64,000 nucleotides of DNA from an uncultured Flavobacteriaceae bacterium (GTDB taxonomy: Bacteria; Bacteroidota; Bacteroidia; Flavobacteriales; Flavobacteriaceae): the NCBI GenBank assembly GCA_947494205.1, contig CANLUH010000009.1:62001-126000 (forward strand), written 5' to 3'. Of the stretch, positions 35,543 to 43,848 are shown in pieces; within the stretch, counting starts at the first letter, position 1, and each line of letters begins with the position of its first letter. Below the pieces are notes generated by a model that saw only the letters and a program-made list of their open reading frames with translations, was not told the origin of the DNA and ran no database searches. Position numbers and translations under genes: made by a program.

Positions 35543-36589
35543 CTAATCTATATGTTGTAGTTTTTCTAAATCTAAAATTCTAATATTCCGCCCTTCAATA
35601 TCTATAAGCCCTTCTTTTTTAAAACGAGACATAGCTCTAATTAAGGTTTCTGTTGCTATACCTGCAACACTTGCTAAATCGTTTCTAGATATTTTAATAA
35701 ATTCTCCTGGTTTCCTGTTTAGTTTTTCAGCAAACTTTAAAATAGTAACTGCTGTTTTTTTATGTACAGAGCTATAAGCCATTTGTAACAATTGCTCTTT
35801 TATACCAGATAAATTATCTGTTAATAATTGAATAAGTTCTAATGTTACTTCATGGTTTGTATTTAATACTTTTTTTAATTCACTGGTTGGTATTCCTACC
35901 AATTCGCAATCTTGGATAGCAGTTGCAGTTTCTTGATATGGTAAACTTTGTGTAAACGAAGTGTAACCAAACAGATCGTCTTCTTTATGTAATGCAGTCG
36001 TTAGTTCTTTTCCTTGTTCGTCTAACTTATAACATTTTACAACACCTTTGCATATTAAATATATATAGTTAGAATGTTGCCCTTCGGTATATACTTCGTC
36101 TCCTTTACGATAAACAAACGTGTCTCCATTGTCATCGAAAAAGTTTTTAAGATCATTAAGTGTGCGTATTTCGTCTGGAGTTTCATCTACGTGTTCTATT
36201 ACAATTTGCTCCTTTAAAATGGCTACTTTGGCCAAACGGCTTTCTATGGCACTTACTAATTCGTCTTCATTAAAAGGTTTCGTTATATAATCGTCTGCCC
36301 CTAAATCCATCCCTTTACGTACATCTTGTCTTTCGGTTTTAGCAGATAAAAATATAAATGGAATATATTTAGTTTGTGGTAAATTAGACAAAGCTTTTAA
36401 AACGCCATATCCGTCTAACTCTGGCATCATAATATCGCTAACAATAATATCTGGAAGATTATCTTTTGCCATTTCTACTCCTATTTTACCATTTGGAGCT
36501 GTTATTATGGTGTAGCCTGATAGTTCAAGTAATTCTGCTGTGTTTTCTCTTAAAACCGCATCATCTTCAATTAACAATACTTTTTTCAT
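35543..36589 (-). CDS. response regulator with CRP/FNR output (REC-cNMP-HTH)
   Basis: 348 aa in three parts: receiver (1-122) with acidic D9/D10, phosphorylation site D52 (VSDIMMPELDG) and K104 (TKPF); cyclic-nucleotide-like beta-roll (about 145-260); Crp-type winged helix (about 275-340). The recognition helix reads GIATETLIRAMSRFKKEG with E314 and R318 at the positions where FNR uses Glu and Arg to read TGAT; FNR's Ser is Ile here. No N-terminal Cys cluster is present, so oxygen is not sensed by an Fe-S cluster. Its ATG overlaps the kinase stop by 4 nt. It is the natural candidate to bind the seven TGAT-N4-ATCA boxes of this block. Confidence 0.9.
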   Translation of the reverse strand: MKKVLLIEDDAVLRENTAELLELSGYTIITAPNGKIGVEMAKDNLPDIIVSDIMMPELDGYGVLKALSNLPQTKYIPFIFLSAKTERQDVRKGMDLGADDYITKPFNEDELVSAIESRLAKVAILKEQIVIEHVDETPDEIRTLNDLKNFFDDNGDTFVYRKGDEVYTEGQHSNYIYLICKGVVKCYKLDEQGKELTTALHKEDDLFGYTSFTQSLPYQETATAIQDCELVGIPTSELKKVLNTNHEVTLELIQLLTDNLSGIKEQLLQMAYSSVHKKTAVTILKFAEKLNRKPGEFIKISRNDLASVAGIATETLIRAMSRFKKEGLIDIEGRNIRILDLEKLQHID

Positions 36590-37725
36590 AGATTGCCTGT
36601 ATTTGGTATTTTTATAGTAAATGTAGACCCTTTATTTTCTTCACTTGTAAAGCTTATAGAACCTCCTAAGTTTTCTAAATGCGACTTTACAATATTTAAA
36701 CCTATACCGGTACCTTGAGTTAATAAGGCGTTTCCTGCTCGGAAATATCGGTTAAATATATTCTTTTGTTCACTTTGCGGTATTCCCATTCCATTATCAC
36801 TAATAGTAAATGTTGTTTCCGCATTATCTTGCTTTATCTTAATATTTATTGTTGAATGTTCTGGAGAATATTTTATGGCATTATGTACTAAATTAGACAA
36901 TGCTAATTCTACCGTTTTTTCATCTTGTATAAGTGATAATTCATCTATATCGTCTGGGTAATTAATGTGTTGCCCTTCTTTTAAAAGCATATTACTATTA
37001 TAAACCACTTCGTTAACCACCTTGCTCACTTTAAACTCATTAAACTTGTACGTTATTTTACCAGTTTCTAAACGTTCTACCGATAAAAAATCGTTTAAAA
37101 TATTATTTAAATAATTAACTTTATCTGTAACTGTTTTAATGTGTTTGTCTCGTTTTTCCTGTTGTTCGGTTAATTTATATTTACTTAATAGCATTGCAGA
37201 AGTTAAAATCCCACTTAAAGGTGTTTTAAATTCATGAGACACCAACGATAAAAACTTTGTTTTTAAGTCATTAAGTTCTTTTTCTGTTTCTAGTGCATCT
37301 TCTAACTCTTTAGTGCGTTCCGCTACTGTTTTTTCAAGCTGCTTTGTATAGTTTTTACGTTCGGTAATATCTATTAGTAATGCCATTACATATTTTTTAC
37401 CATAGACCGTAAATGGATTTAATCCCGCTTCTACAGGAAATATATCACCGTTCTTTTTAACGCCGTAAATATCTCTCCCTTTTCCCATTTGGCGTTTTTG
37501 GTTTTGTTTCATAAAACCTTTAAAGTGCTCGCCATGAGCTGCATGGTAATTATAGGGCATTAAAATATTTAAGTCTTTATCTATTAACTCTTTATTATCG
37601 TATCCAAATAGTTGTTCTGCAGATTCGTTAACCTCAACAATTTTTTGGTTTTCATCTACAATAACAACACCTTCGGAAACGGCACCTAATAAAATATTAA
37701 AAACATCTTGATCTTGTTGAAACAT
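36586..37725 (-). CDS. FixL-like haem-PAS sensor histidine kinase
   Basis: 379 aa, soluble, no membrane segment. The PAS domain (about 10-120) has the FixL pattern: MPYNYHAAH (from M56) puts H64 exactly where the haem-ligand His of rhizobial FixL falls after MP, and GKGRDIYGVKKNG puts R84 at the distal Arg that follows O2. After a coiled coil (about 125-155) come the H-box SHEFKTPL (H164) and the ATPase domain with N, G1 (DNGMGIP) and G2 (GTGIGL) boxes. Haem binding and O2 sensing are inferred from these residues. The partner regulator overlaps by 4 nt. A TGAT box 71 nt upstream may allow autoregulation through TAATTTCG (37772-37765). Confidence 0.88.
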   Translation of the reverse strand: MFQQDQDVFNILLGAVSEGVVIVDENQKIVEVNESAEQLFGYDNKELIDKDLNILMPYNYHAAHGEHFKGFMKQNQKRQMGKGRDIYGVKKNGDIFPVEAGLNPFTVYGKKYVMALLIDITERKNYTKQLEKTVAERTKELEDALETEKELNDLKTKFLSLVSHEFKTPLSGILTSAMLLSKYKLTEQQEKRDKHIKTVTDKVNYLNNILNDFLSVERLETGKITYKFNEFKVSKVVNEVVYNSNMLLKEGQHINYPDDIDELSLIQDEKTVELALSNLVHNAIKYSPEHSTINIKIKQDNAETTFTISDNGMGIPQSEQKNIFNRYFRAGNALLTQGTGIGLNIVKSHLENLGGSISFTSEENKGSTFTIKIPNTGNL

Positions 37726-37795
37726 AGGACTTAATTATAGACCCTAAAGGTACTTAATATTACTCGAAATTATTAAATTAATATATCCTGAAAAC

Positions 37796-37807
37796 TGATT
37801 AATATCA
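37796..37807. promoter_or_regulatory. CRP/FNR-type box between kinase and TerB-trxA-deoD operons
   Basis: TGAT-TAAT-ATCA. On the plus strand 23 nt lead to an exact TAGTTTTG (37831-37838) before the gene at 37846. On the minus strand 23 nt lead to TAATTTCG (37772-37765) before the kinase gene. One site could serve both directions. Confidence 0.75.
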
Positions 37808-37845
37808 TAATCGTTTTATAATAAATAGTATAGTTTTGCTTTGTT

Positions 37846-38244
37846 ATGAATAGAGCTAAAGACGTTACTGTATCCTTTTTTCAAAATCTTGGAAAGCTAT
37901 ATTATGCCATTGCTGCAGCAGACAAAAAAGTAACTAAAGAGGAGTATAACGCTTTACTAAAATTAATTAATAATGAGTGGGAACGCATTGAAACAGATAT
38001 CGATGTTAAATATCATATAATTTCTACCTTTCAATCTTTATATTTGGATGATTATAAAGCTCAAACTTGTTTTGATGCTTTTATTACCTTTAAAAAGAAT
38101 AATGAAATCTTATTTACTAACGCTATAAAAAAACAAATACTAAAAACTGCTGGTAGTATTGCTTCAAGTTTTTCTAACCAGAACAAATCTGAATTAATCA
38201 TGCTCGCCACACTTAGTATTGAATTTAAAAAAAACTTAAAATGA
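37846..38244 (+). CDS. TerB-like helical protein
   Basis: 132 aa, all-helical. FFQNLGKLYYAIAAADKKVTKEEYNALLKLI (about 11-41) resembles the metal-binding first helices of TerB-like proteins (A-x-A-x-AD-x2-V-x2-E-E). No export signal. First gene of an operon with trxA (4-nt ATGA overlap) and deoD, driven by the box at 37796. The very short leader follows directly from the TAGTTTTG promoter. Function unknown; a role in redox or stress response is only implied by neighbours. Confidence 0.6.
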   Translation: MNRAKDVTVSFFQNLGKLYYAIAAADKKVTKEEYNALLKLINNEWERIETDIDVKYHIISTFQSLYLDDYKAQTCFDAFITFKKNNEILFTNAIKKQILKTAGSIASSFSNQNKSELIMLATLSIEFKKNLK

Positions 38245-38537
38245 AAAGTAGTTTTAACACTATAATTAATTCTGAAACGCCAGTACTTATAGACTTCTTT
38301 GCGACCTGGTGTGGTCCTTGCAAAGCATTAGCCCCTGTTTTAAAACAAGTAAAAGAGGAACTAGAAGATGCTGTAAAAATTATAAAAATTGATGTTGACA
38401 AAAACCAACCATTAGCTGCAAAATATCAAGTAAAAGGTGTTCCTACACTATTACTATTTAAAAATGGTAAGCAAGTTTGGAGACAATCTGGAGTATTACA
38501 AAAGGAGCAATTAGTACACATTATAAAACAGCATTAA
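38241..38537 (+). CDS. trxA: thioredoxin
   Basis: 98-aa classic thioredoxin with active site W23-C24-G25-P26-C27 (FFATWCGPCKAL) and the cis-Pro loop KGVPTLLLFKNGK. Cytoplasmic disulfide reductase. It overlaps the TerB-like gene by 4 nt and precedes deoD by 3 nt, so all three are one unit inside the low-oxygen island. Probably a regulated, secondary thioredoxin rather than the housekeeping copy, to judge from its promoter. Confidence 0.92.
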   Translation: MKSSFNTIINSETPVLIDFFATWCGPCKALAPVLKQVKEELEDAVKIIKIDVDKNQPLAAKYQVKGVPTLLLFKNGKQVWRQSGVLQKEQLVHIIKQH

Positions 38538-38540
38538 CTC

Positions 38541-39242
38541 ATGAGTACACACATTAATGCTAAGCTGGGAGATATAGCAGAAACTGTATTACTGCCTGGA
38601 GACCCTATGCGTGCAAAATGGATTGCCGAAACTTTTTTTAAAAATCCTATTTGCTATAATGATATTCGCGGTATGTATGGTTATACAGGTACTTATAAAG
38701 GGAAACGTATATCTGTACAAGGCACAGGAATGGGTATTCCTTCTGCTTTAATTTATTGCCATGAATTAATTAATGATTATGGTGTTAAAAACTTAATTAG
38801 AGTTGGTTCTGCTGGATCATACCAGAAAGAGGTTACTATTAGAGACATCGTTATAGCTATGTCTGCATCTTCTACTTCGGGTATTAATAATTCTCGTTTT
38901 ATTAATGCCGATTTTGCTCCTACTGCAAATTTTGAATTATTCATGAAAGCTGCTACATACGCTAAAAACAATAATATCCCAATTAAGGCTGGTAATATAT
39001 TGTCTTCGGATGAGTTCTACGAAGATGATTTTAATAACTACAAAAAATGGGCTGAATTTGGTGTTCTTTGTGTAGAAATGGAGACCGCTGGTTTATACAC
39101 TATTGCAGCAAAACACAATGTAAATGCATTAGCTATTCTAACCATATCGGATTCTTTAGTTACTGGAGAAAGCACTTCTTCTAAGGAACGTGAACGTTCT
39201 TTTAATACTATGATAGAAATTGCATTGAGTACTTTGTTTTAA
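38541..39242 (+). CDS. deoD: purine nucleoside phosphorylase, DeoD type
   Basis: 233-aa hexameric phosphorylase converting purine nucleosides plus phosphate to base and (deoxy)ribose-1-phosphate. MSTHINAKLGDIAETVLLPGDPMRAKWIAETF matches the DeoD N-terminus closely. RVGSAGSYQ is the phosphate loop, CVEMETAGLY binds the ribose and TISDSLVTGE carries the catalytic Asp. Third gene of the operon with trxA; purine salvage would feed pentose phosphate to fermentation when respiration stops. It converges on ldh with a 10-nt gap. Confidence 0.93.
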   Translation: MSTHINAKLGDIAETVLLPGDPMRAKWIAETFFKNPICYNDIRGMYGYTGTYKGKRISVQGTGMGIPSALIYCHELINDYGVKNLIRVGSAGSYQKEVTIRDIVIAMSASSTSGINNSRFINADFAPTANFELFMKAATYAKNNNIPIKAGNILSSDEFYEDDFNNYKKWAEFGVLCVEMETAGLYTIAAKHNVNALAILTISDSLVTGESTSSKERERSFNTMIEIALSTLF

Positions 39243-39252
39243 GAACAAACAT

Positions 39253-40266
39253 TTATATGGGCAAGTTTAATCCATTTGCTATCAGTTCATTTTCATTTGC
39301 TTTACCTTCTTCCCAAGAATCTAAATTACAAATTGTAGTCTCTGCTATATTTGTTAATGCTTCTTTAGTTAAAAAGGCATGATGCCCAGAGATTAAAACA
39401 TTTGGCATTGCATTCAATTTTATAAATAATTCATCTCTAGGAATGTCTTGCGAGGCATCTTTAAAAAACAAACCTTTTTCATTTTCGTATACGTCCATTC
39501 CTAAAGCTGAAATTATTTTATTTTCTAATCCTTTTATTATTGCCTTAGTATCAATAATAGCACCTCTAGCAGTATTAATAATAACTATTCCTGGCTTCAT
39601 CTCTTCAATTAAATCTTCATTAATTAAATAATGAGTGTTTTCATTTAATGGTAAGTGAAGTGATATTATATCTGCTTTCTGACACATCATTTTTAATGAC
39701 ATGTAATCCATGTTATAGTCCTTAATGAGTGTTTTATTTTCCTCAACATCATAACCTAACAACTTACAACCAAACCCGTGCATAATTTTTGCCATTACAG
39801 TTCCTATTTTACCTGTTCCTATAATACCAACTGTTTTACCATTTAAGTCGAAGCCTACAAGGTGATTTAAATCGAAATTAAAACGTTTCACTCTTTCATT
39901 AGAGACTATAAGCTTTCTATTTAGAGTTGATAATAAGGAAGCAGCATGCTCTGCAATGGCGTGTGGGGAATAAGCTGGCACATTTGCTACACGAATATTT
40001 AATCGACTTGCAGCACGCAAATTAACATTATCATAACCTGTAGAGCGTAGTGTAATATATTTTACATGAAACGATTTTAGTTTTTCTATAACCATAAAAT
40101 TACAATCGTCTGCCGAAAATATAGAAACAGCATCATAACCTACAGCTTTCATTGCTGTTTTAGAGGATAATGCTTCTTTTACATAGGTTAACTCATGTTT
40201 TCTATTATTAGCCTTTTCTAAATAGGGGATTTCAAAATCTTTAGCGCTGTATACAAGTACCTTCAT
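39253..40266 (-). CDS. ldhA: D-lactate dehydrogenase (fermentative, LdhA type)
   Basis: 337 aa of the D-2-hydroxyacid dehydrogenase family, most like E. coli LdhA: MKVLVYSAKDFEIPYLEKAN at the start, VPAYSPHAIAEHAASLLSTLNRK, the NAD motif GIIGTGKIGTVMAKIM, NTARGAIIDT with the substrate Arg, MDVYENEKGLFFKD and the catalytic His in ISGHHAFLT. It reduces pyruvate to D-lactate, re-oxidising NADH without oxygen. Monocistronic, behind TGAT-ATTT-ATCA (40324-40335) and, 23 nt on, TAGTTTAG (40300-40293). A fermentative enzyme under this box supports a low-oxygen role for the whole set. Confidence 0.9.
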   Translation of the reverse strand: MKVLVYSAKDFEIPYLEKANNRKHELTYVKEALSSKTAMKAVGYDAVSIFSADDCNFMVIEKLKSFHVKYITLRSTGYDNVNLRAASRLNIRVANVPAYSPHAIAEHAASLLSTLNRKLIVSNERVKRFNFDLNHLVGFDLNGKTVGIIGTGKIGTVMAKIMHGFGCKLLGYDVEENKTLIKDYNMDYMSLKMMCQKADIISLHLPLNENTHYLINEDLIEEMKPGIVIINTARGAIIDTKAIIKGLENKIISALGMDVYENEKGLFFKDASQDIPRDELFIKLNAMPNVLISGHHAFLTKEALTNIAETTICNLDSWEEGKANENELIANGLNLPI

Positions 40267-40323
40267 AGTTTTAGTTTACTTTATTTGAAGGACTAAACTA
40301 GATGAAAAGCTATTAGATTACTA

Positions 40324-40335
40324 TGATATTTATCA
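40324..40335 (-). promoter_or_regulatory. CRP/FNR-type box, ldhA promoter
   Basis: TGAT-ATTT-ATCA; 23 nt on the minus strand to TAGTTTAG (40300-40293). The centre is about 63 nt before the ldhA start. It lies between that promoter and the terminator of the small precursor gene. Confidence 0.75.
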
Positions 40336-40373
40336 CGATTGAACCTATTTTTTTTTAAAATTATAACAAAAAA

Positions 40374-40396
40374 AAGACCATCTAAATGATGATCTT
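40374..40396 (-). terminator. terminator of the small double-glycine peptide gene
   Basis: On the minus strand AAGATCATC (40396-40388) pairs with GATGGTCTT (40382-40374) with one G-U pair, 5-nt loop, then a run of T. It begins 24 nt after the peptide stop codon, so that short gene has its own 3' end. Confidence 0.7.
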
Positions 40397-40419
40397 ATCT
40401 TTATAACTATTTTCTTAAA

Positions 40420-40572
40420 TTAAAAACCTTCCGCATCTTCTTCAACTATAAAACCTGTTCTACCTGTCCTCCCACCATTAGTACCTCCATTTACATTTAA
40501 CAATTGAACATCTGTTAGCTCTACAATAGAACTCTTACTGAATCCTAGATTTTTCTGTGTTTTGATTTTCAT
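40420..40572 (-). CDS. 50-aa double-glycine peptide, RiPP/bacteriocin precursor-like
   Basis: MKIKTQKNLGFSKSSIVELT then DVQLLNVNGG, and a core TNGGRTGRTGFIVEEDAEGF. A basic leader with an LTDVQLLNVNGG-type double-glycine site is the layout of the natural-product precursor peptides common in Bacteroidota (lanthipeptide-like and GG-leader families). The core has three Thr and no Cys, so a lanthionine ring is not possible; another modification or a plain GG bacteriocin or signal peptide remain options. An in-frame ATG two codons upstream (40578) is an alternative start. No maturase or peptidase-transporter gene lies nearby. It has its own terminator. Confidence 0.6.
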   Translation of the reverse strand: MKIKTQKNLGFSKSSIVELTDVQLLNVNGGTNGGRTGRTGFIVEEDAEGF

Positions 40573-40683
40573 AAACATCTTATTTTAAAAATTAATGATT
40601 ACTTAAAAATAAGAAACTGATTTGAAATGATTTTACCTTTTATGAAATTTATAACAGAGTATAAATAGGTATATAAACTAAAA

Positions 40684-40713
40684 AAGCCCCGAAAACTATT
40701 GTTTTCGAGGCTT
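40684..40713 (-). terminator. terminator of the tRNA pair
   Basis: AAGCCCCGAAAAC (40684-40696) and GTTTTCGAGGCTT (40701-40713), one mismatch, 4-nt loop, T-run on the minus strand. It begins 3 nt after the mature 3' end of tRNA-Leu. Confidence 0.85.
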
Positions 40714-40715
40714 AG

Positions 40716-40799
40716 TACTGAAGACGGGACTTGAACCCGTACGTCCTAATGGACATTGGATTTTAAGTCCAACGTGTCTACCAATTCCACCACTTCAGC
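40716..40799 (-). tRNA. tRNA-Leu (anticodon TAA)
   Basis: 84 nt read on the minus strand: acceptor GCTGAAG / CTTCAGT, D-arm GGTGGAATTGGTAGACAC, anticodon stem TTGGA / TCCAA with loop CTTAAAA (anticodon TAA), a class II long variable arm, and T-loop TTCAAGT between CGGG/CCCG. CCA is not encoded. It is transcribed 29 nt downstream of tRNA-Gly and shares its terminator. Confidence 0.95.
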
Positions 40800-40828
40800 A
40801 TTGGTATTTTTTATATCAAAAGAGACAG

Positions 40829-40900
40829 AGCGAAAGACGGGATTTGAACCCGCGACCCCCACCTTGGCAAGGTGATGCTCTACCCCTGAGCTACTTTCGC
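40829..40900 (-). tRNA. tRNA-Gly (anticodon GCC)
   Basis: 72 nt on the minus strand: acceptor GCGAAAG / CTTTCGC, D-arm AGCTCAGGGGTAGAGC, anticodon arm CACCTTGCCAAGGTG (GCC), T-arm GCGGGTTCAAATCCCGT, discriminator T. CCA is not encoded. Followed by tRNA-Leu. Confidence 0.95.
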
Positions 40901-41068
40901 AGTTGTTAAATGAACGTTGCAACATTGTCGTTGCGGGTGCAAATTTAAGTCTTTTTTAGAAATACCAAAGCGTTTTTAAAAAAAATATTAAATTATTTTT
41001 TAGAGCCTTGATTTTCAGTTTTATAAAAATACACTTTTTTTCGGCTTATTTTTATAACCAACCTATTT

Positions 41069-43681
41069 TTACGCTTTTTCAGTTTTTACCAGCATCCGTT
41101 TTATTTCATTTAATTTCATTAATGCTTCTACTGGTGTTAACGTATCGATATCTGTTAATAAAATTTCTTCTTTTATTTCTTCTAATAAAGGATCATCTAA
41201 ATTAAAGAAACTTAGTTGCATATCGTCTTTTATAGATTTCACCTTATCTGTTAATTCTTCGCTAGAATGTGATTGTTCTAGCTTCTTTAATATTTTGTTA
41301 GCACGATGCAATACTTGTTGTGGCATTCCTGCTAATTTTGCTACATGAATCCCGAAACTGTGCTCACTTCCTCCTGCAACCAATTTTCTTAAAAACAATA
41401 CATTGTCTTTTAGTTCTTTTACAGAGACATTAAAATTCTTAATACGACCGAAAGTCTCAGTCATTTCATTAAGTTCATGATAATGCGTAGCAAACAATGT
41501 TTTTGGTTTTGCTGGATGCTCATGTAAATATTCACTAATTGCCCATGCTATGGAAATACCATCGTAAGTACTAGTTCCTCTTCCTATTTCATCTAGCAAC
41601 ACTAAACTTCTCTCACTTATGTTATTTAATATGGAAGCGGTTTCATTCATTTCTACCATAAATGTAGATTCTCCCATAGAAATATTATCGCTAGCGCCTA
41701 CTCTTGTGAAAATTTTATCTACAAGTCCTATTCTAGCTGTTTTAGCAGGTACAAAACTTCCTATTTGCGCTAAGAGTACTATTAGTGCTGTTTGACGCAG
41801 TATAGCAGATTTACCAGACATATTAGGCCCAGTAATCATTATTATTTGTTGTGTTTCTCGATCTAAAAACACATCGTTAGTAATATAATCTTCACCAATT
41901 GGCAATTGTTTTTCTATTACTGGGTGACGGCCTTCTTTTATATCTAAATCATGAGAATCGTCTAATGTAGGATATACATAATTATTATCGTTTGCTAATT
42001 GTGCAAAGCCACATAAACAATCTAACTGCCCTATTAAATACGCGTTTTGTTGTACTGGTTGTATGTATTCGTTCATCCATAATACCAAATCGCTAAATAG
42101 TTGCTGTTCTATGGCTAAAATACGTTCTTCTGCTCCTAATATTTTAGCTTCGTATTCTTTTAATTCTTCGGTAATATAACGTTCTGCATTTACTAAGGTT
42201 TGCTTACGTATCCATTCTTCTGGCACTTTATCTTTATGTGTATTACGTACTTCTATATAATACCCAAAGACGTTATTCGATGCTATTTTAAGCGAAGTTA
42301 TTCCTGTACGTTCGCTCTCACGTTCTAGCATTTTATCTAAATATTCTTTTCCTGAATTTGATAATCCTCGAAGCTCATCTAATTCTTTGGAAAATCCTAT
42401 TGCTATTGTGTTTCCTTTTAAAACATTTACTGGTGCTTCTTCACTTACTGTTTTCTCAATTTTTTCGCGAAGCACTTTACAGGCTTGCAAATTATCGCCT
42501 ATTATTTTTAAAGATTCGTTATCGCATTGCGATGCCATATCTTTTATTGGTACAATAGCATCTAAAGAGTTTTTAAGTTGAATAACTTCTCTTGGGCTTA
42601 CTTTACCTGTTGCTGTTTTAGATATTAAACGTTCTAAATCGCCTATTCTTTTTATTTGATTTTGAATGTCTTGATGTACTGTCTTCTGTTTCTTTAAAAA
42701 CGATACAACTTCATGTCTTTGCTTTATTTTTTCAACATTTTTTAAAGGCAAAGCTAGCCAACGTTTTAATAAACGGCCTCCCATTGGGGAAATCGTTTTA
42801 TCAATAACATTTAATAGCGTTACTGCATTATTATTTGTTGAATGGTATAATTCTAAATTACGAATGGTAAAACGGTCCATCCATACATATTCGTCTTCTG
42901 CAATACGAGATACAGATGCTATATGCTGTAATTTATTATGCTGTGTTTCTGCTAAATAATGTAATATGGATCCTGATGCTATTATCCCAGCGTTTAAGTC
43001 TTCTATCCCAAAGCCTTTTAACGATTTTGTATTAAAGTGTTTTAATAACGTTTCGTTAGCATAGTCAGTTTGGTAAATCCAGTCTTCTAAATTAAATGTA
43101 TGGTAATCATTACCAAAACACTCATTAAACTGCAAGCGTTTTTGTTTAGAAACTAAGACTTCACTTGGGCTAAAGTTCTGTAATAGCTTGTCTATATATT
43201 CTTGATTGCCTTGTGCTGTTAAAAATTCTCCTGTAGAAATATCTAAAAACGAAATTCCAATGGTATTCTTCCCAAAATAAACAGAACTTAAAAAGTTATT
43301 TGTTTTAGATTGTAATACCTCATCGTTAAGTGCGACTCCTGGTGTTACTAACTCAGTAACACCTCGTTTTACTATTGTTTTTGTTTGTTTTGGATCTTCT
43401 AATTGATCACAAATAGCAACACGCTCTCCTGCTTTTACTAATTTTGGCAAATAGGTATTTAAAGAATGGTGCGGAAACCCCGCTAACTCTGTTTCACTCT
43501 CGCTACCTGCTCCTCGTTTGGTTAAAATAATACCAAGAATACCCGCTGCTTTTATAGCATCTGAACCAAAAGTTTCGTAAAAATCGCCTACTCTAAATAA
43601 TAGTAGTGCATCTGGGTACTTAGCTTTAATGGCATTATACTGCTTCATTAAAGGGGTTACTTTTTTCGCTTTCTTTGCCAA
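41069..43681 (-). CDS. mutS: DNA mismatch repair protein MutS
   Basis: 870-aa MutS1. The N-terminus [20 protein letters not shown] leads into RVGDFYETF, the Phe-x-Glu mismatch-reading motif. Walker A is GPNMSGKS (G618-S625), followed by [17 protein letters not shown] and the C-terminal helix-turn-helix. It recognises mispairs and recruits MutL. The start codon at 43681 is TTG: no ATG lies near, and the family N-terminus aligns from here. An internal ATG (12 codons in) would remove the conserved KKVTPL. Plus-strand TACTTTTG (43752-43759) lies between it and the divergent methyltransferase gene. Confidence 0.95.
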   Translation of the reverse strand: MAKKAKKVTPLMKQYNAIKAKYPDALLLFRVGDFYETFGSDAIKAAGILGIILTKRGAGSESETELAGFPHHSLNTYLPKLVKAGERVAICDQLEDPKQTKTIVKRGVTELVTPGVALNDEVLQSKTNNFLSSVYFGKNTIGISFLDISTGEFLTAQGNQEYIDKLLQNFSPSEVLVSKQKRLQFNECFGNDYHTFNLEDWIYQTDYANETLLKHFNTKSLKGFGIEDLNAGIIASGSILHYLAETQHNKLQHIASVSRIAEDEYVWMDRFTIRNLELYHSTNNNAVTLLNVIDKTISPMGGRLLKRWLALPLKNVEKIKQRHEVVSFLKKQKTVHQDIQNQIKRIGDLERLISKTATGKVSPREVIQLKNSLDAIVPIKDMASQCDNESLKIIGDNLQACKVLREKIEKTVSEEAPVNVLKGNTIAIGFSKELDELRGLSNSGKEYLDKMLERESERTGITSLKIASNNVFGYYIEVRNTHKDKVPEEWIRKQTLVNAERYITEELKEYEAKILGAEERILAIEQQLFSDLVLWMNEYIQPVQQNAYLIGQLDCLCGFAQLANDNNYVYPTLDDSHDLDIKEGRHPVIEKQLPIGEDYITNDVFLDRETQQIIMITGPNMSGKSAILRQTALIVLLAQIGSFVPAKTARIGLVDKIFTRVGASDNISMGESTFMVEMNETASILNNISERSLVLLDEIGRGTSTYDGISIAWAISEYLHEHPAKPKTLFATHYHELNEMTETFGRIKNFNVSVKELKDNVLFLRKLVAGGSEHSFGIHVAKLAGMPQQVLHRANKILKKLEQSHSSEELTDKVKSIKDDMQLSFFNLDDPLLEEIKEEILLTDIDTLTPVEALMKLNEIKRMLVKTEKA

Positions 43682-43751
43682 TGGATTGTTATTTTTATCT
43701 AGAAGTTGTTTTAGCTTTTTAGATTCACTAAAAAAATCAAAATGACTTCAC

Positions 43752-43759
43752 TACTTTTG
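43752..43759 (+). promoter_or_regulatory. -7 element upstream of the SpoU methyltransferase gene
   Basis: TACTTTTG fits TAnnTTTG exactly. No TTTG is found at the expected -33 distance, and the leader would be about 85 nt, so the assignment is moderate. Confidence 0.4.
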
Positions 43760-43848
43760 CGTTAAATATAAGGATGCAATGTAACTATTATTTCATTTTT
43801 TATAAAGTGGAAACGTTATAAGTTATCTATAATTATTCACAACAAATC

